Shown: positions 22,465 through 31,791 of the stretch, piece after piece
Layout of the letters: each line of letters opens with the position of its first letter
Numbering within the stretch: position 1 is the first letter of the stretch
DNA from: CAZYBO01 sp964645205
Lineage (GTDB): Bacteria; Pseudomonadota; Alphaproteobacteria; Rickettsiales; SXRF01
NCBI GenBank assembly: GCA_964645205.1
Contig: CAZYBO010000002.1
Span: forward strand, 186,001 to 250,000
DNA: 64,000 nt
Direction of reading: 5' to 3'
Translations under genes and position numbers: made by a program
Notes under the pieces: generated by a model
What the model was told of the DNA's origin: nothing
Database searches by the model: none
Seen by the model: the letters and a program-made list of their open reading frames with translations, nothing else

Positions 22465-23588
22465 CGCAAGCCGGATTTTTCACCGCCCGCCAGTGGCGAA
22501 ACCGGCCTTACCTGATCTCCCCGTTTTTCGATTTCCTGCTTGCAGGCGGGTTTGCGCTGTGCGTGCTGGTGGTGCTGCTGGCGTTTGTGCCGCCGCGCGG
22601 TGCGGCGTTTTACGATCAAAAAATGATTCTCGGCGCATTACTCACCACGCTGGCGTTTCTGGTGAACGATCCGCACTTCATCGTGTCGTATCAGCTATTC
22701 TACCGCGATTACCGCGCGAAATTGCAGCGTTTCCGCACCCGCACGGAATTGTGGCTGCGTTATATTCTAGCCGGTATCGTCGTGCCGCTGGCGATGGCGT
22801 CGTATTTTTTCTACGCGATGATGGCGCAGCGCATGGAGCTGTTCGGTTATGCGGTGAACGCGATGCTGCTGACGGTGGCATGGCATTACGCGAAGCAGGC
22901 CTACGGCGTGTTCATCATGCTGTCGTCGATGAAAAAAATTTATTACAAGCCGTGGCAACGCAAGCTGTTCGTGTTCAACAGCTATGTGCTGTGGGGGTTT
23001 TATAGCGTTGCGCTGCTCTCCGGCGGTGCGCCCGCGATGCAGGATATGTGGGGCGTGGAATATTCCGTTCCGCAATGGTTGGATCTGCCGCCGGAGTTGC
23101 GCGGGCTGGCAGGGCTTGCGCTCACGCTGTCGGGCTTCGCCGCGCTATTTGCCGCGATATGGGGAAAAACAAACCCGAAACCTTCCACTACCGGGCTGGT
23201 CGCGTATTTCTCGATGTATTATTTCCTGCTCATCGCATGGGTGCACCCGATGTGGATCATGCTCTACCCGCTGTTCCATTCGCTGCAATATCTGATGTTC
23301 GTCTATGCTTATAAGCGCGGCGAAACCGCAACGAAAATGCAGGCGGGCGAACCGCAGGCTATCACGCAACTAAAGCGCTTCGTGCTGGTTGCGCTGCTGT
23401 GCAGCCTGCTGTTTTTCGACCTGTTGCCGGAGGCGCTTTCCGGGCTTTTTAATGCGGGCGGCTCCCTGCTTTTGCCGCTTACGGCATCGTTCGTGGTGTT
23501 CATCAATATCCACCATTATTTTATGGATAATGTGATCTGGCGTAAGGAACACACTGAAATTCCGGCCTATTTATTCCATCGCGGCTGA
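22461..23588 (+). CDS. Polytopic membrane protein of unknown function
   Basis: 375 aa from the ATG at 22461, coupled to the previous gene by ATGA. About 9-10 hydrophobic segments are visible. Conserved-looking polar residues sit in or near helices: NDPHFIVSYQLFYRD, AWHYAKQAYGV, HSLQYLMFVYAYKR and INIHHYFMDNVIWRKE. The His-rich pattern (H in helices 3, 5 and 8; HH near the C-terminus) hints at metal or haem binding or an integral-membrane hydroxylase-type site, but I cannot name a family. It ends just before the ilvC promoter. Confidence 0.78.
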   Translation: MTQAGFFTARQWRNRPYLISPFFDFLLAGGFALCVLVVLLAFVPPRGAAFYDQKMILGALLTTLAFLVNDPHFIVSYQLFYRDYRAKLQRFRTRTELWLRYILAGIVVPLAMASYFFYAMMAQRMELFGYAVNAMLLTVAWHYAKQAYGVFIMLSSMKKIYYKPWQRKLFVFNSYVLWGFYSVALLSGGAPAMQDMWGVEYSVPQWLDLPPELRGLAGLALTLSGFAALFAAIWGKTNPKPSTTGLVAYFSMYYFLLIAWVHPMWIMLYPLFHSLQYLMFVYAYKRGETATKMQAGEPQAITQLKRFVLVALLCSLLFFDLLPEALSGLFNAGGSLLLPLTASFVVFINIHHYFMDNVIWRKEHTEIPAYLFHRG

Positions 23589-23596
23589 TTTTTCAG

Positions 23597-23624
23597 TTGA
23601 TTCCGCCCATAAGCGGGCTATACT
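23597..23624 (+). promoter_or_regulatory. Probable promoter of ilvC
   Basis: TTGATT (23597-23602) - 16 nt - TATACT (23619-23624), 38 nt upstream of the ilvC ATG. The spacer contains a small inverted repeat (CCGC-ccataa-GCGG), a possible operator. Confidence 0.55.
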
Positions 23625-23662
23625 GCGCGGCCTTTGCAGCCCCTAATTCAGCGAGAAAAACC

Positions 23663-24682
23663 ATGCGCGTTTATTACGATACCGATGCCGATCTGAACCT
23701 GATCAAAAACAAAAAAGTAGCCATCATCGGCTACGGCAGCCAGGGGCACGCGCATGCGGCAAACCTGCGCGATTCCGGCGTGAAAGACGTGCGCGTGGCG
23801 CTGCGTCCCGATTCGATTTCGGTCGCCAAAGCGAAACAGGCGAAATTTGAAGTGATGGCTCCTGCCGACGCCGCTAAGTGGGCGGATGTGGTGATGGTGC
23901 TTACGCCCGACGAATTGCAGGCGGAGATTTATGCTAACGACATCGCGCCGAATCTGAAGCAGGGCGCAAGCCTCGTGTTCGCGCACGGCTTCAACGTGCA
24001 TTTCCAGCTCATCGAACCGCGCGCCGATATGGACGTGTGGATGGTCGCGCCCAAAGGCCCCGGCCACACCGTGCGCGGCGAATTCCAGAAAGGCGGCGGC
24101 GTTCCGTGTCTGGTTGCGGTGCATCAGAACGCGTCGGGCAACGCGCTCGACCTCGCGCTGTCCTATGCGTCGGCCATCGGCGGCGGACGTTCGGGCATCA
24201 TCGAAACCACTTTCAAGGAAGAATGCGAAACCGATCTGTTCGGCGAACAGGCGGTATTGTGCGGCGGTATCTCGCACCTGATCCAAGCCGGGTTTGAAAC
24301 GCTCGTGGACGCAGGCTACGCGCCGGAAATGGCGTATTTCGAATGCCTGCACGAAACCAAGCTGATCGTCGACCTGATCTATGAGGGCGGCCTTGCCAAC
24401 ATGCGCTACTCGGTGTCCAACACCGCCGAATACGGCGACTATGTCACCGGCCCGCGCATCATCACCGATGAAACCAAAGCGGAAATGAAGCGCGTGCTGC
24501 GCGATATCCAGACCGGCAAATTCGCCCGCGACTGGATGCTGGAAAACAAAGCCGGCAAGCCTTCGTTCAAAGCGACGCGCCGCATGCAGGCCGAGCACCC
24601 GATCGAAGCGATCGGCCAAAAGCTGCGCGGCATGATGCCGTGGATCGCAAAGAACAAGCTGGTGGATAAAGCGAAGAACTAG
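23663..24682 (+). CDS. ilvC: Ketol-acid reductoisomerase (class I, NADP-dependent)
   Basis: 339 aa from the ATG at 23663 (MRVYYDTDADL). The NADP site GYGSQGHAHAANLRDSG with following Arg and Ser (VALRPDSIS) points to NADPH. The knotted C-terminal domain contains the Mg-binding DLFGEQAVLCGG and LKLIVDLIYEGG-like TKLIVDLIYEGGLANMRYSVSNTAEYGD. It rearranges and reduces acetolactate to dihydroxy-isovalerate. It has its own promoter, and a response-regulator gene follows 21 bp downstream. Confidence 0.97.
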   Translation: MRVYYDTDADLNLIKNKKVAIIGYGSQGHAHAANLRDSGVKDVRVALRPDSISVAKAKQAKFEVMAPADAAKWADVVMVLTPDELQAEIYANDIAPNLKQGASLVFAHGFNVHFQLIEPRADMDVWMVAPKGPGHTVRGEFQKGGGVPCLVAVHQNASGNALDLALSYASAIGGGRSGIIETTFKEECETDLFGEQAVLCGGISHLIQAGFETLVDAGYAPEMAYFECLHETKLIVDLIYEGGLANMRYSVSNTAEYGDYVTGPRIITDETKAEMKRVLRDIQTGKFARDWMLENKAGKPSFKATRRMQAEHPIEAIGQKLRGMMPWIAKNKLVDKAKN

Positions 24683-24703
24683 CCGCGTACGGATTCAGCG
24701 ACT

Positions 24704-25105
24704 ATGGCAAAGACACTATTAGTCGTGGATGACGATACGAGTCTCTTGAAAGGACTTGAGAGGTACCTGCGCGAGGATGGCCATAATGTGCTGACGGCTT
24801 CGTCCCCTGAGCTTGCATTGCAGGTGATACGGGAAAATAAAAAAGATCTCGATGGTGTCATCACCGATCTTTCGATGGGAATTCATCAGGACGCCGCTCT
24901 CAGATTGATTCGCGATATTCGCAGGCTTGGAATTTCGGCTCCTATCTTGCTGCAATCAGGTGGCGTGGATGATGAAGTGAATATGAAAAGGATGGTTTCC
25001 ACAGCGGGTGGTAATGGGTTTATTTCCAAAATAAGCCTTACCTTCTTAGAAGAGCTCCAGCAGTGGGTTGCGGCGCTTGACAAGGGGCAGGGGAAAAATC
25101 AATAG
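24704..25105 (+). CDS. Receiver-only response regulator
   Basis: 133 aa, a single CheY-like receiver domain without an output domain. The acidic pocket DDD (residues 9-11), phospho-acceptor Asp in VITDLSMG (about 53), Ser in ILLQSGG (Thr/Ser position) and Lys in FISKIS (about 106) are all present. It is probably a phosphorelay intermediate or acts by protein binding. No histidine kinase is nearby. It is separated from ilvC by 21 bp and may be read from the ilvC promoter; a strong terminator follows. Confidence 0.88.
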   Translation: MAKTLLVVDDDTSLLKGLERYLREDGHNVLTASSPELALQVIRENKKDLDGVITDLSMGIHQDAALRLIRDIRRLGISAPILLQSGGVDDEVNMKRMVSTAGGNGFISKISLTFLEELQQWVAALDKGQGKNQ

Positions 25106-25130
25106 TTGGTAATTGGCCTACTCTATCTCA

Positions 25131-25165
25131 TAAAAAAGCCCCCCGGTTTTTCCGGCGGGCTTTTT
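25131..25165. terminator. Bidirectional rho-independent terminator
   Basis: The stem GCCC-C-CCGG / CCGG-C-GGGC with a T5 loop is flanked by AAAAAA on the left and TTTTT on the right. It can stop the ilvC/response-regulator transcript on the plus strand and the small secreted-protein gene (25184-25489) on the minus strand. Confidence 0.85.
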
Positions 25166-25183
25166 CGTTAGCAGCGAAGCGGG

Positions 25184-25489
25184 TTACTGCGCTTTGCGTT
25201 CGTTGTGCTTCTTGTGGTAGATGTTGGCGTTCTGGCGTTTTTCCGCGTTTTTGATTTTGCGGATTTCTTTCGGGGTCATTTTGCCGTCGGCTTTGGCGGC
25301 GTCGATATCGGCTTGGATTTTGCTGTTTCTATGTTCAAGGCGTTTGGCCTCGCTGTTGGTCAATTCGCCGGATTCGACGCCCCGTTCAATGCGACGCTCC
25401 TGATTTTCGGCGCTTCTCTGCAGGGGGCCTGCAAGTGCGGGGGTGGCGAAGGCGATGCTGGCAGCCAGCAGGACGATAGCGGTACGCAT
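25184..25489 (-). CDS. Small secreted helical protein
   Basis: 101 aa with a clear signal peptide (MRTAIVLLAASIAFATPALA-GP). The mature part is highly charged and contains a two-fold pattern: ERGVESGELTNSEAKRLEHRNSKI and AAKADGKMTPKEIRKIKNAEKR (x-x-G-x-L/M-T-x-x-E). It resembles small periplasmic proteins of unknown function common in Proteobacteria; the D-G-x-M-T-x-x-E part looks EF-hand-like but lacks a full calcium loop. Confidence 0.85.
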   Translation of the reverse strand: MRTAIVLLAASIAFATPALAGPLQRSAENQERRIERGVESGELTNSEAKRLEHRNSKIQADIDAAKADGKMTPKEIRKIKNAEKRQNANIYHKKHNERKAQ

Positions 25490-25633
25490 GGGATGCTCTC
25501 CTAAAGTGGGTTGACGGCCTTGAGGCCTCCCTCAGCATAGCCTTGCCGCGCTAATTCGCCATTACAAATAATTTAAGTTGTACCAGCTTGTAATTTGGGG
25601 ATAATTGCCCTTCCACAGCAGGTATTTACGCAT

Positions 25634-27169
<1,536 letters not shown>

Positions 27170-27175
27170 CCGGGA

Positions 27176-28105
27176 TTATTTCTTTGCCTTAGGCGGCGGG
27201 ATTTTGTGGCTGGTGTCGCCTTTGTAGAGGCGTGCGATGCGGCGCTCGGCCAACGTTTGCAGGAACTCCGCCTCGTAGTCGGGGCGGTGGCCGTTCCACA
27301 GCCCGCCTTTCTTGAAATAGTGCCACATCTTGCCTTTTTCGTCGGCGCCGAAACCAAACAGGTCGAGCGAATCGCACAGGTGAACGGCCAGCGCGATGGT
27401 GCGGAAGCCCGTGCCCGGCCATTCCTTTTCATTGAGCTTGGTCTTTGGCCTGAACCAGACTTTCTCGATATTCTCCTTGAACGCATCGGTGTAGACAACG
27501 ATGCGTTGTGTCGCGGGCGATTCGACCTTCAGGCGGGTGACTTCCTTGTCCGGCGGCATCTGCCCCAGCACCTGCCTGCCCATATGCCCGATCAGCCCGC
27601 CGCCGGCGCCCCAGATGATGGCGAAATGATTCTGGCCGTAATCTCTGATCCTTCCGACCCCGGAATTGATAACGTCGAACGTCACTTTTTTGCCTACGTC
27701 GGCTTCAAATCCGTCGATCGGAGCGCTGTTCATGCGGAATACGTAATCGTGGCTGTCGATAAGCGCGCCGTAGCCCGAATTAAGCGCCGTGACCCCGTTG
27801 GCGACCACCGCGCAGCTGATGCGCCCACGCTGCTTATGTTCGTCATGGAACGCATTAAACTCGGAGAGGTATTTGGCGAGCACGCCCCACACGTCGTCCT
27901 GCAGGTCGTCGATCTCCCCGACTTCCTTGGCTTGCAGCAGCGGCACGTCGGGGTCGTAGCGGTCGCGCAGCCACGGGTCGTATTGCTTCAGGCAGGCTAG
28001 GTCGTAGTCGCACAGGTAGCGCGGCCCATACCACCATGCGGCCGCAGCAAGGGCGGGCAGGGCGCAGGCGGCAAACGCGATAAGCAAAAACTTTTTAAGC
28101 ATCAT
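27176..28105 (-). CDS. GT29 (eukaryotic-type) sialyltransferase-like protein, membrane-anchored
   Basis: 309 aa from ATG 28105 (ATG 28102 is also possible). An N-terminal hydrophobic segment (about 4-26) works as a type II anchor or signal peptide. The rest fits GT29 motif by motif. Motif L (about 97-147) reads CAVVANGVTALNSGYGALID then SHDYVFRMNSAPIDGFEADV. Motif S (about 231-256) reads PGTGFRTIALAVHLCDSLDL then FGFGAD. Motif VS is WHYFKKG (about 261). Family members move sialic acid (or a related sugar) from a CMP-sugar to a glycan. This architecture is typical of animal Golgi enzymes and rare in bacteria. The start overlaps the DMT transporter stop by 4 bp. Donor and acceptor are unknown. 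Confidence 0.85.
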   Translation of the reverse strand: MMLKKFLLIAFAACALPALAAAAWWYGPRYLCDYDLACLKQYDPWLRDRYDPDVPLLQAKEVGEIDDLQDDVWGVLAKYLSEFNAFHDEHKQRGRISCAVVANGVTALNSGYGALIDSHDYVFRMNSAPIDGFEADVGKKVTFDVINSGVGRIRDYGQNHFAIIWGAGGGLIGHMGRQVLGQMPPDKEVTRLKVESPATQRIVVYTDAFKENIEKVWFRPKTKLNEKEWPGTGFRTIALAVHLCDSLDLFGFGADEKGKMWHYFKKGGLWNGHRPDYEAEFLQTLAERRIARLYKGDTSHKIPPPKAKK

Positions 28106-29013
28106 GCCATGATCTGTTGCAACACCAGCAGCGCGAACCCGGCGACCGCGCCGGCGCTGCAAGCCATACGCTTGCGGATGTCGGTTTTTTCATGCAGCCA
28201 AACATACGCAAGTATGACCTGAAATACAATGCTTAAGCGCTGCAATACTAGCGCCACCGACGCAGGCGCAGCGATCAGCACGTAGCAGAAAATAAACTGT
28301 GAGAGCATGAGCAGGCCGCCGGAAATCAGCCACCATTGCGGCTTAGAGCGCAATATCGCCAGCGGCTTGCGGCGGATGAAGGCTTCCACCAGGAACGCCA
28401 TGAAGCCGATGGTGAGCATGAGCACGATGGTAAACGTGGCGGGGTCGAACGATTGCAGCGCCTTTTTCTGGAACACGGCGGCGAACGCCGTGGGGATGGT
28501 GGAGAGAAATCCCATAAGCACCGGCGTGGAGGAGGCGATGTTGCGGAAGGGCGTCATCAGCGCGTGTGTGAGCGACTCGCCTTTGCGCCGGTGCAGGAAC
28601 ATGATGTAGATCGAACTGCAGATCAGCGTGATGCCGAACAACTCGTAGGAATTGAGCGTTTCGCCGAGCATGAAATGCCCGGTGGCGATGGCGAACATCG
28701 GCGTGAGCGGCGAGAAGATGGTGATGTTGGCGACATCGGTATGCGCGTAGGCATAAAGGTACAGCTGCCGCGAAAGCATAAGCAGGAACGCGTTGGCGAG
28801 CAGGTAGAGATACGCGTCGGAACCTTCCGGGAAGGTGAGGTGCGCGCCGGGAAGAACCGCAAACAATGCCAGCAGCAACGCGCCGCCCGCGATATGCGTA
28901 CCCAGCAGCGTGGTGTTCGGATGCACCTCCTTGTGGGTTTTCATCACGCCGGAGATGTAGACGATGTAGCACGCCGTAATTAACGCGCTCGCCAGCGACC
29001 ATGTTATGTACAT
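28102..29013 (-). CDS. DMT-superfamily (EamA-like) transporter
   Basis: 303 aa with about ten TM helices in two repeated halves (SALITACYIVYISGV ... FGITLICSSIYIMFL; PVLMGFLSTIPTAFAAVFQKK ... AVAGFALLVLQQIMA). The end-of-half signature (FSPLTPMFAIATGHFMLGETL; LQRLSIVFQVILAYVWLHEK) is that of EamA proteins. The same superfamily includes eukaryotic nucleotide-sugar carriers. It is translationally coupled to the GT29-like gene, so a role in moving the sugar donor or glycan is an attractive inference, but EamA proteins export many small molecules. Confidence 0.85.
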   Translation of the reverse strand: MYITWSLASALITACYIVYISGVMKTHKEVHPNTTLLGTHIAGGALLLALFAVLPGAHLTFPEGSDAYLYLLANAFLLMLSRQLYLYAYAHTDVANITIFSPLTPMFAIATGHFMLGETLNSYELFGITLICSSIYIMFLHRRKGESLTHALMTPFRNIASSTPVLMGFLSTIPTAFAAVFQKKALQSFDPATFTIVLMLTIGFMAFLVEAFIRRKPLAILRSKPQWWLISGGLLMLSQFIFCYVLIAAPASVALVLQRLSIVFQVILAYVWLHEKTDIRKRMACSAGAVAGFALLVLQQIMA

Positions 29014-29172
29014 AAAGGTAAACGATAGTTTAGGGTTGCGATTGCAGTTAATTGTTGCATTGTGCGCCCGACTGTTTAATCTCCACGCGTGTACTTATTG
29101 CGGCTGGCGGTTCTCGTTTGCGCGTGGTGGTGCAGTTTCTAACAAATTCAATCCTGCTAGGCAAACGGTTCT

Positions 29173-30219
29173 ATGTTCCATCGCCTCTTTGGTATGATGT
29201 CTTCCGATATGGCCATTGATCTTGGGACGGCGAATACGCTCGTCTACGTCAAGGGTCGCGGTATCGTCCTCAACGAACCCTCCGTGGTCGCTATGAAAGA
29301 CCATAACGGCGTCATGGTGCCGTTCGCTTTCGGTAACGAAGCCAAGATGATGCTAGGGCGCACCCCTGCGAAAATCGACGCCAAGCGCCCCTTAAAAGAC
29401 GGGGTGATCGCGGATTTCCAGTCGGCGGAAGAGATGATCAAGCACTTCATCCACCGCGTGCATAACCGCAACAGCATTATCCGCCCGCGCCCGCTCATCA
29501 TCATCTGCGTGCCGTCCGGCTCCACGCCCGTGGAGCGCCGCGCCATTCAGGAAGCGGCGGAAAACGCCGGCGCGCGCGAAGTGTTCCTTATCGAAGAACC
29601 GATGGCGGCCGCTATCGGCGCAGGCCTGCCGGTGACGGAGCCTACCGGCTCGATGATTGTTGACATCGGCGGCGGCACCACGGAAGTGGCCGTCCTTTCG
29701 CTCGGTGGCATCGTCTATGCCCGCTCCGTGCGCGTGGGCGGCGACAAGATGGATGAGGCGATCATTTCTTACATTCGCCGCTACGGGAACCTGCTGATCG
29801 GTGAAACCACGGCGGAGAAAATCAAAAAAGAAATCGGCGCAGCGTGTGCCCCGCAGAACGGCGACGGCAAGCTCATCGAAATCAAAGGCCGTGATCTGAT
29901 GAACGGTGTGCCGAAGGAAATCGTGCTGTCGGAATACCAGATCGCTGAAAGTTTAGTGGAACCGGTAGGGCAGATTATTGAGGCGGTAAAAGTCGCGCTC
30001 GAATGCACGCCCCCGGAATTGTCCTCGGATATCGTGGATAAGGGCATTGTGCTTACCGGCGGCGGCGCGATGCTGCGCAATCTCGATTTGGTACTGTCCA
30101 ATGCCACCAGCCTGCCGGTGTTCGTAGCCGAAGAACCGTTGAATTGCGTGGCCTTAGGTTCCGGAAAGGTGCTGGAACATCCCGACCTGCTCAAGCACGT
30201 GTTGTTCAAGCAAGAGTAA
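29173..30219 (+). CDS. mreB: Rod-shape-determining protein MreB
   Basis: 348 aa actin-like ATPase. Phosphate-1 motif AIDLGTANTLVYVKGRG, connect and phosphate-2 motif MIVDIGGGTTEVAVLSLGG, adenosine motif VLTGGGAMLRNLDLVL. The N-terminal MFHRLFGMMSSD is the usual amphipathic, membrane-binding start. MreB filaments guide cell-wall synthesis along the cylinder. First gene of mreB-mreC-mreD-mrdA, so the cell is rod-shaped or curved-rod. Divergent from the DMT transporter gene across 160 bp. Confidence 0.97.
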   Translation: MFHRLFGMMSSDMAIDLGTANTLVYVKGRGIVLNEPSVVAMKDHNGVMVPFAFGNEAKMMLGRTPAKIDAKRPLKDGVIADFQSAEEMIKHFIHRVHNRNSIIRPRPLIIICVPSGSTPVERRAIQEAAENAGAREVFLIEEPMAAAIGAGLPVTEPTGSMIVDIGGGTTEVAVLSLGGIVYARSVRVGGDKMDEAIISYIRRYGNLLIGETTAEKIKKEIGAACAPQNGDGKLIEIKGRDLMNGVPKEIVLSEYQIAESLVEPVGQIIEAVKVALECTPPELSSDIVDKGIVLTGGGAMLRNLDLVLSNATSLPVFVAEEPLNCVALGSGKVLEHPDLLKHVLFKQE

Positions 30220-30361
30220 TCAATTCTTAAGCATTATTTTATATTTTTGCGTTACGATTATAAGGTAGTTGTGCGCATAAAATATCGCGCCGCGCTTTTT
30301 TCAGTTGCGGTCGCGCGTGTGGTGCGTACAATCCCAAACGTGCACATCAAGGTGAATTTGC

Positions 30362-31189
30362 TTGGCTAGACATTCACAATCCCAACTCATCAAAGCGCTT
30401 CCCGGCGGTCACTGGGTTTCGCGCGCGTCGATACTGATGCTGGTGATGTGCGGCCTCGTGCTTTTTGCGATGGATAAGGCCGGTCATCCCGCCGCATCGC
30501 GCCTGCGCACGGGCGTGCTCGACGTTGTGACGCCGGTGCTCGGCGTCGTCGCAAGCCCGTTCGACACGGTGGCTTCCATCGGCGAATGGGTCAGCCAGAC
30601 ATTTGCCATCCGCTCGGAAAACATCACGTTGCGTAACCAGAACATCCAGCTCCTGCAATGGCAGGCGCTCGCCAAGCAGACGGAAGCGGAGAACCGCTCG
30701 CTGCGCGCGCTGCTCAACGTCGTGCCCGCGCAGAAGCGCAGCTATGTGACGGTGCAGCTCGTGTCAGATTTAAGCGGGCCGTATGCGCATTCGGCGCTCG
30801 TCAACGGCGGCACGCAACAGGGCATCAAAGTAGACCAAGCGGTCATCAACGAAAACGGGCTGGTCGGCCGCGTGGTTGACGCAGGCGACACCAGCGCCCG
30901 CGTGCTGCTGCTGGGCGACATCAACTCCCGTGTGCCGGTGGTGGCGGAACAGGCGCGTGAGAAAAGCATTCTCGCAGGCAATAACGAAGACCTGCCTTCA
31001 CTCTATTACGTATCGGCCAACAGCAAGATCGCAGTCGGCGAGCGTATCGTCACTTCCGGTGATGGCGGCGTGTTCCCGGCGGGTATTCCTGTGGGCATCG
31101 TCACCAGCGTTGAAAAGGGTGCGGTGAAAGTCCAGCCCTACGTGGATGCATCCAGCATCGAATATGTCAGTGCCGTCGGCCTGCAGTAA
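30362..31189 (+). CDS. mreC: Rod-shape-determining protein MreC
   Basis: 275 aa from a TTG start at 30362 with AGGTG 8 nt upstream; no useful ATG occurs before the membrane helix. One TM segment (about 22-38), a short coiled coil (ITLRNQNIQLLQWQALAKQTEAENRSL split over about 85-112) and the two beta-barrel domain of MreC (VQLVSDLSGPYAHSALVNGG ... VFPAGIPVGIVTSVEKG). It links MreB, MreD and PBP2 in the elongasome periplasmic part. A 142-bp gap separates it from mreB. Confidence 0.93.
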   Translation: MARHSQSQLIKALPGGHWVSRASILMLVMCGLVLFAMDKAGHPAASRLRTGVLDVVTPVLGVVASPFDTVASIGEWVSQTFAIRSENITLRNQNIQLLQWQALAKQTEAENRSLRALLNVVPAQKRSYVTVQLVSDLSGPYAHSALVNGGTQQGIKVDQAVINENGLVGRVVDAGDTSARVLLLGDINSRVPVVAEQAREKSILAGNNEDLPSLYYVSANSKIAVGERIVTSGDGGVFPAGIPVGIVTSVEKGAVKVQPYVDASSIEYVSAVGLQ

Positions 31190-31208
31190 TTTCTTTTCCT
31201 GAGTCGTT

Positions 31209-31742
31209 ATGATTTCATCGGTCAAGCGTCTGGAATTAATGTTCTGGGCGCTGCTCCCGGCTTTGCTCACGATCGCGCTGATCGTGTTGTCGCTGGTGCC
31301 GAAGCATCTGGGGGGGCTGGGCAGCGTGATGCCGCTTCTGCCGCTGATGCCCATCTTCTACTGGGGCATGTCGCACGCGCGCGAGATGCCATACTGGTTC
31401 GCGTTCGCCGCGGGCGTGCTCATGGACGCCGCCACTGGCCTGCCGCTTGGCCTTTCCTCGCTGCTGCTTATCATTTTCCTCGCGCTGCTGCACGCACAAC
31501 GCAAATACATCCACAAGGAAGGATTCCTTATCAAGTGGGGGTATTTTTCCGTGTTGCTGCTGGTGTATGCGGCGATGAGCTGGCTGTGCCTTTCGTTGCT
31601 GTATGCGCGTATGCTGGCGGTCGTGCCTGCGCTGGTGCAGTGGCTTTTGTCGGTGGGCATGTACCCGTTCCTGCACGTATGCTTCGAGCGTATCGACCGG
31701 CACATCCATGAGCGCCGCTGGCGCGTACTGCACGGGCGATAA
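31209..31742 (+). CDS. mreD: Rod-shape-determining protein MreD
   Basis: 177 aa with five to six TM helices and the MreD-typical centre (PIFYWGMSHAREMPYWFAFA then AGVLMDAATGLPLGLSSLLL). It is the integral membrane partner of MreC. The 19-bp gap to mreC and 49-bp gap to mrdA indicate one operon. Confidence 0.92.
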   Translation: MISSVKRLELMFWALLPALLTIALIVLSLVPKHLGGLGSVMPLLPLMPIFYWGMSHAREMPYWFAFAAGVLMDAATGLPLGLSSLLLIIFLALLHAQRKYIHKEGFLIKWGYFSVLLLVYAAMSWLCLSLLYARMLAVVPALVQWLLSVGMYPFLHVCFERIDRHIHERRWRVLHGR

Positions 31743-31791
31743 TAAGTTCGCGGATGACGGATGGGCAGAGACAGTATAAAACAATGCTGCG

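Noticed and set aside
25500..25633. Leucine leader peptide or attenuator before leuA.
   Set aside because: No Leu-codon run or alternative hairpins are visible; only a small GGCCTTGAGGCC stem.
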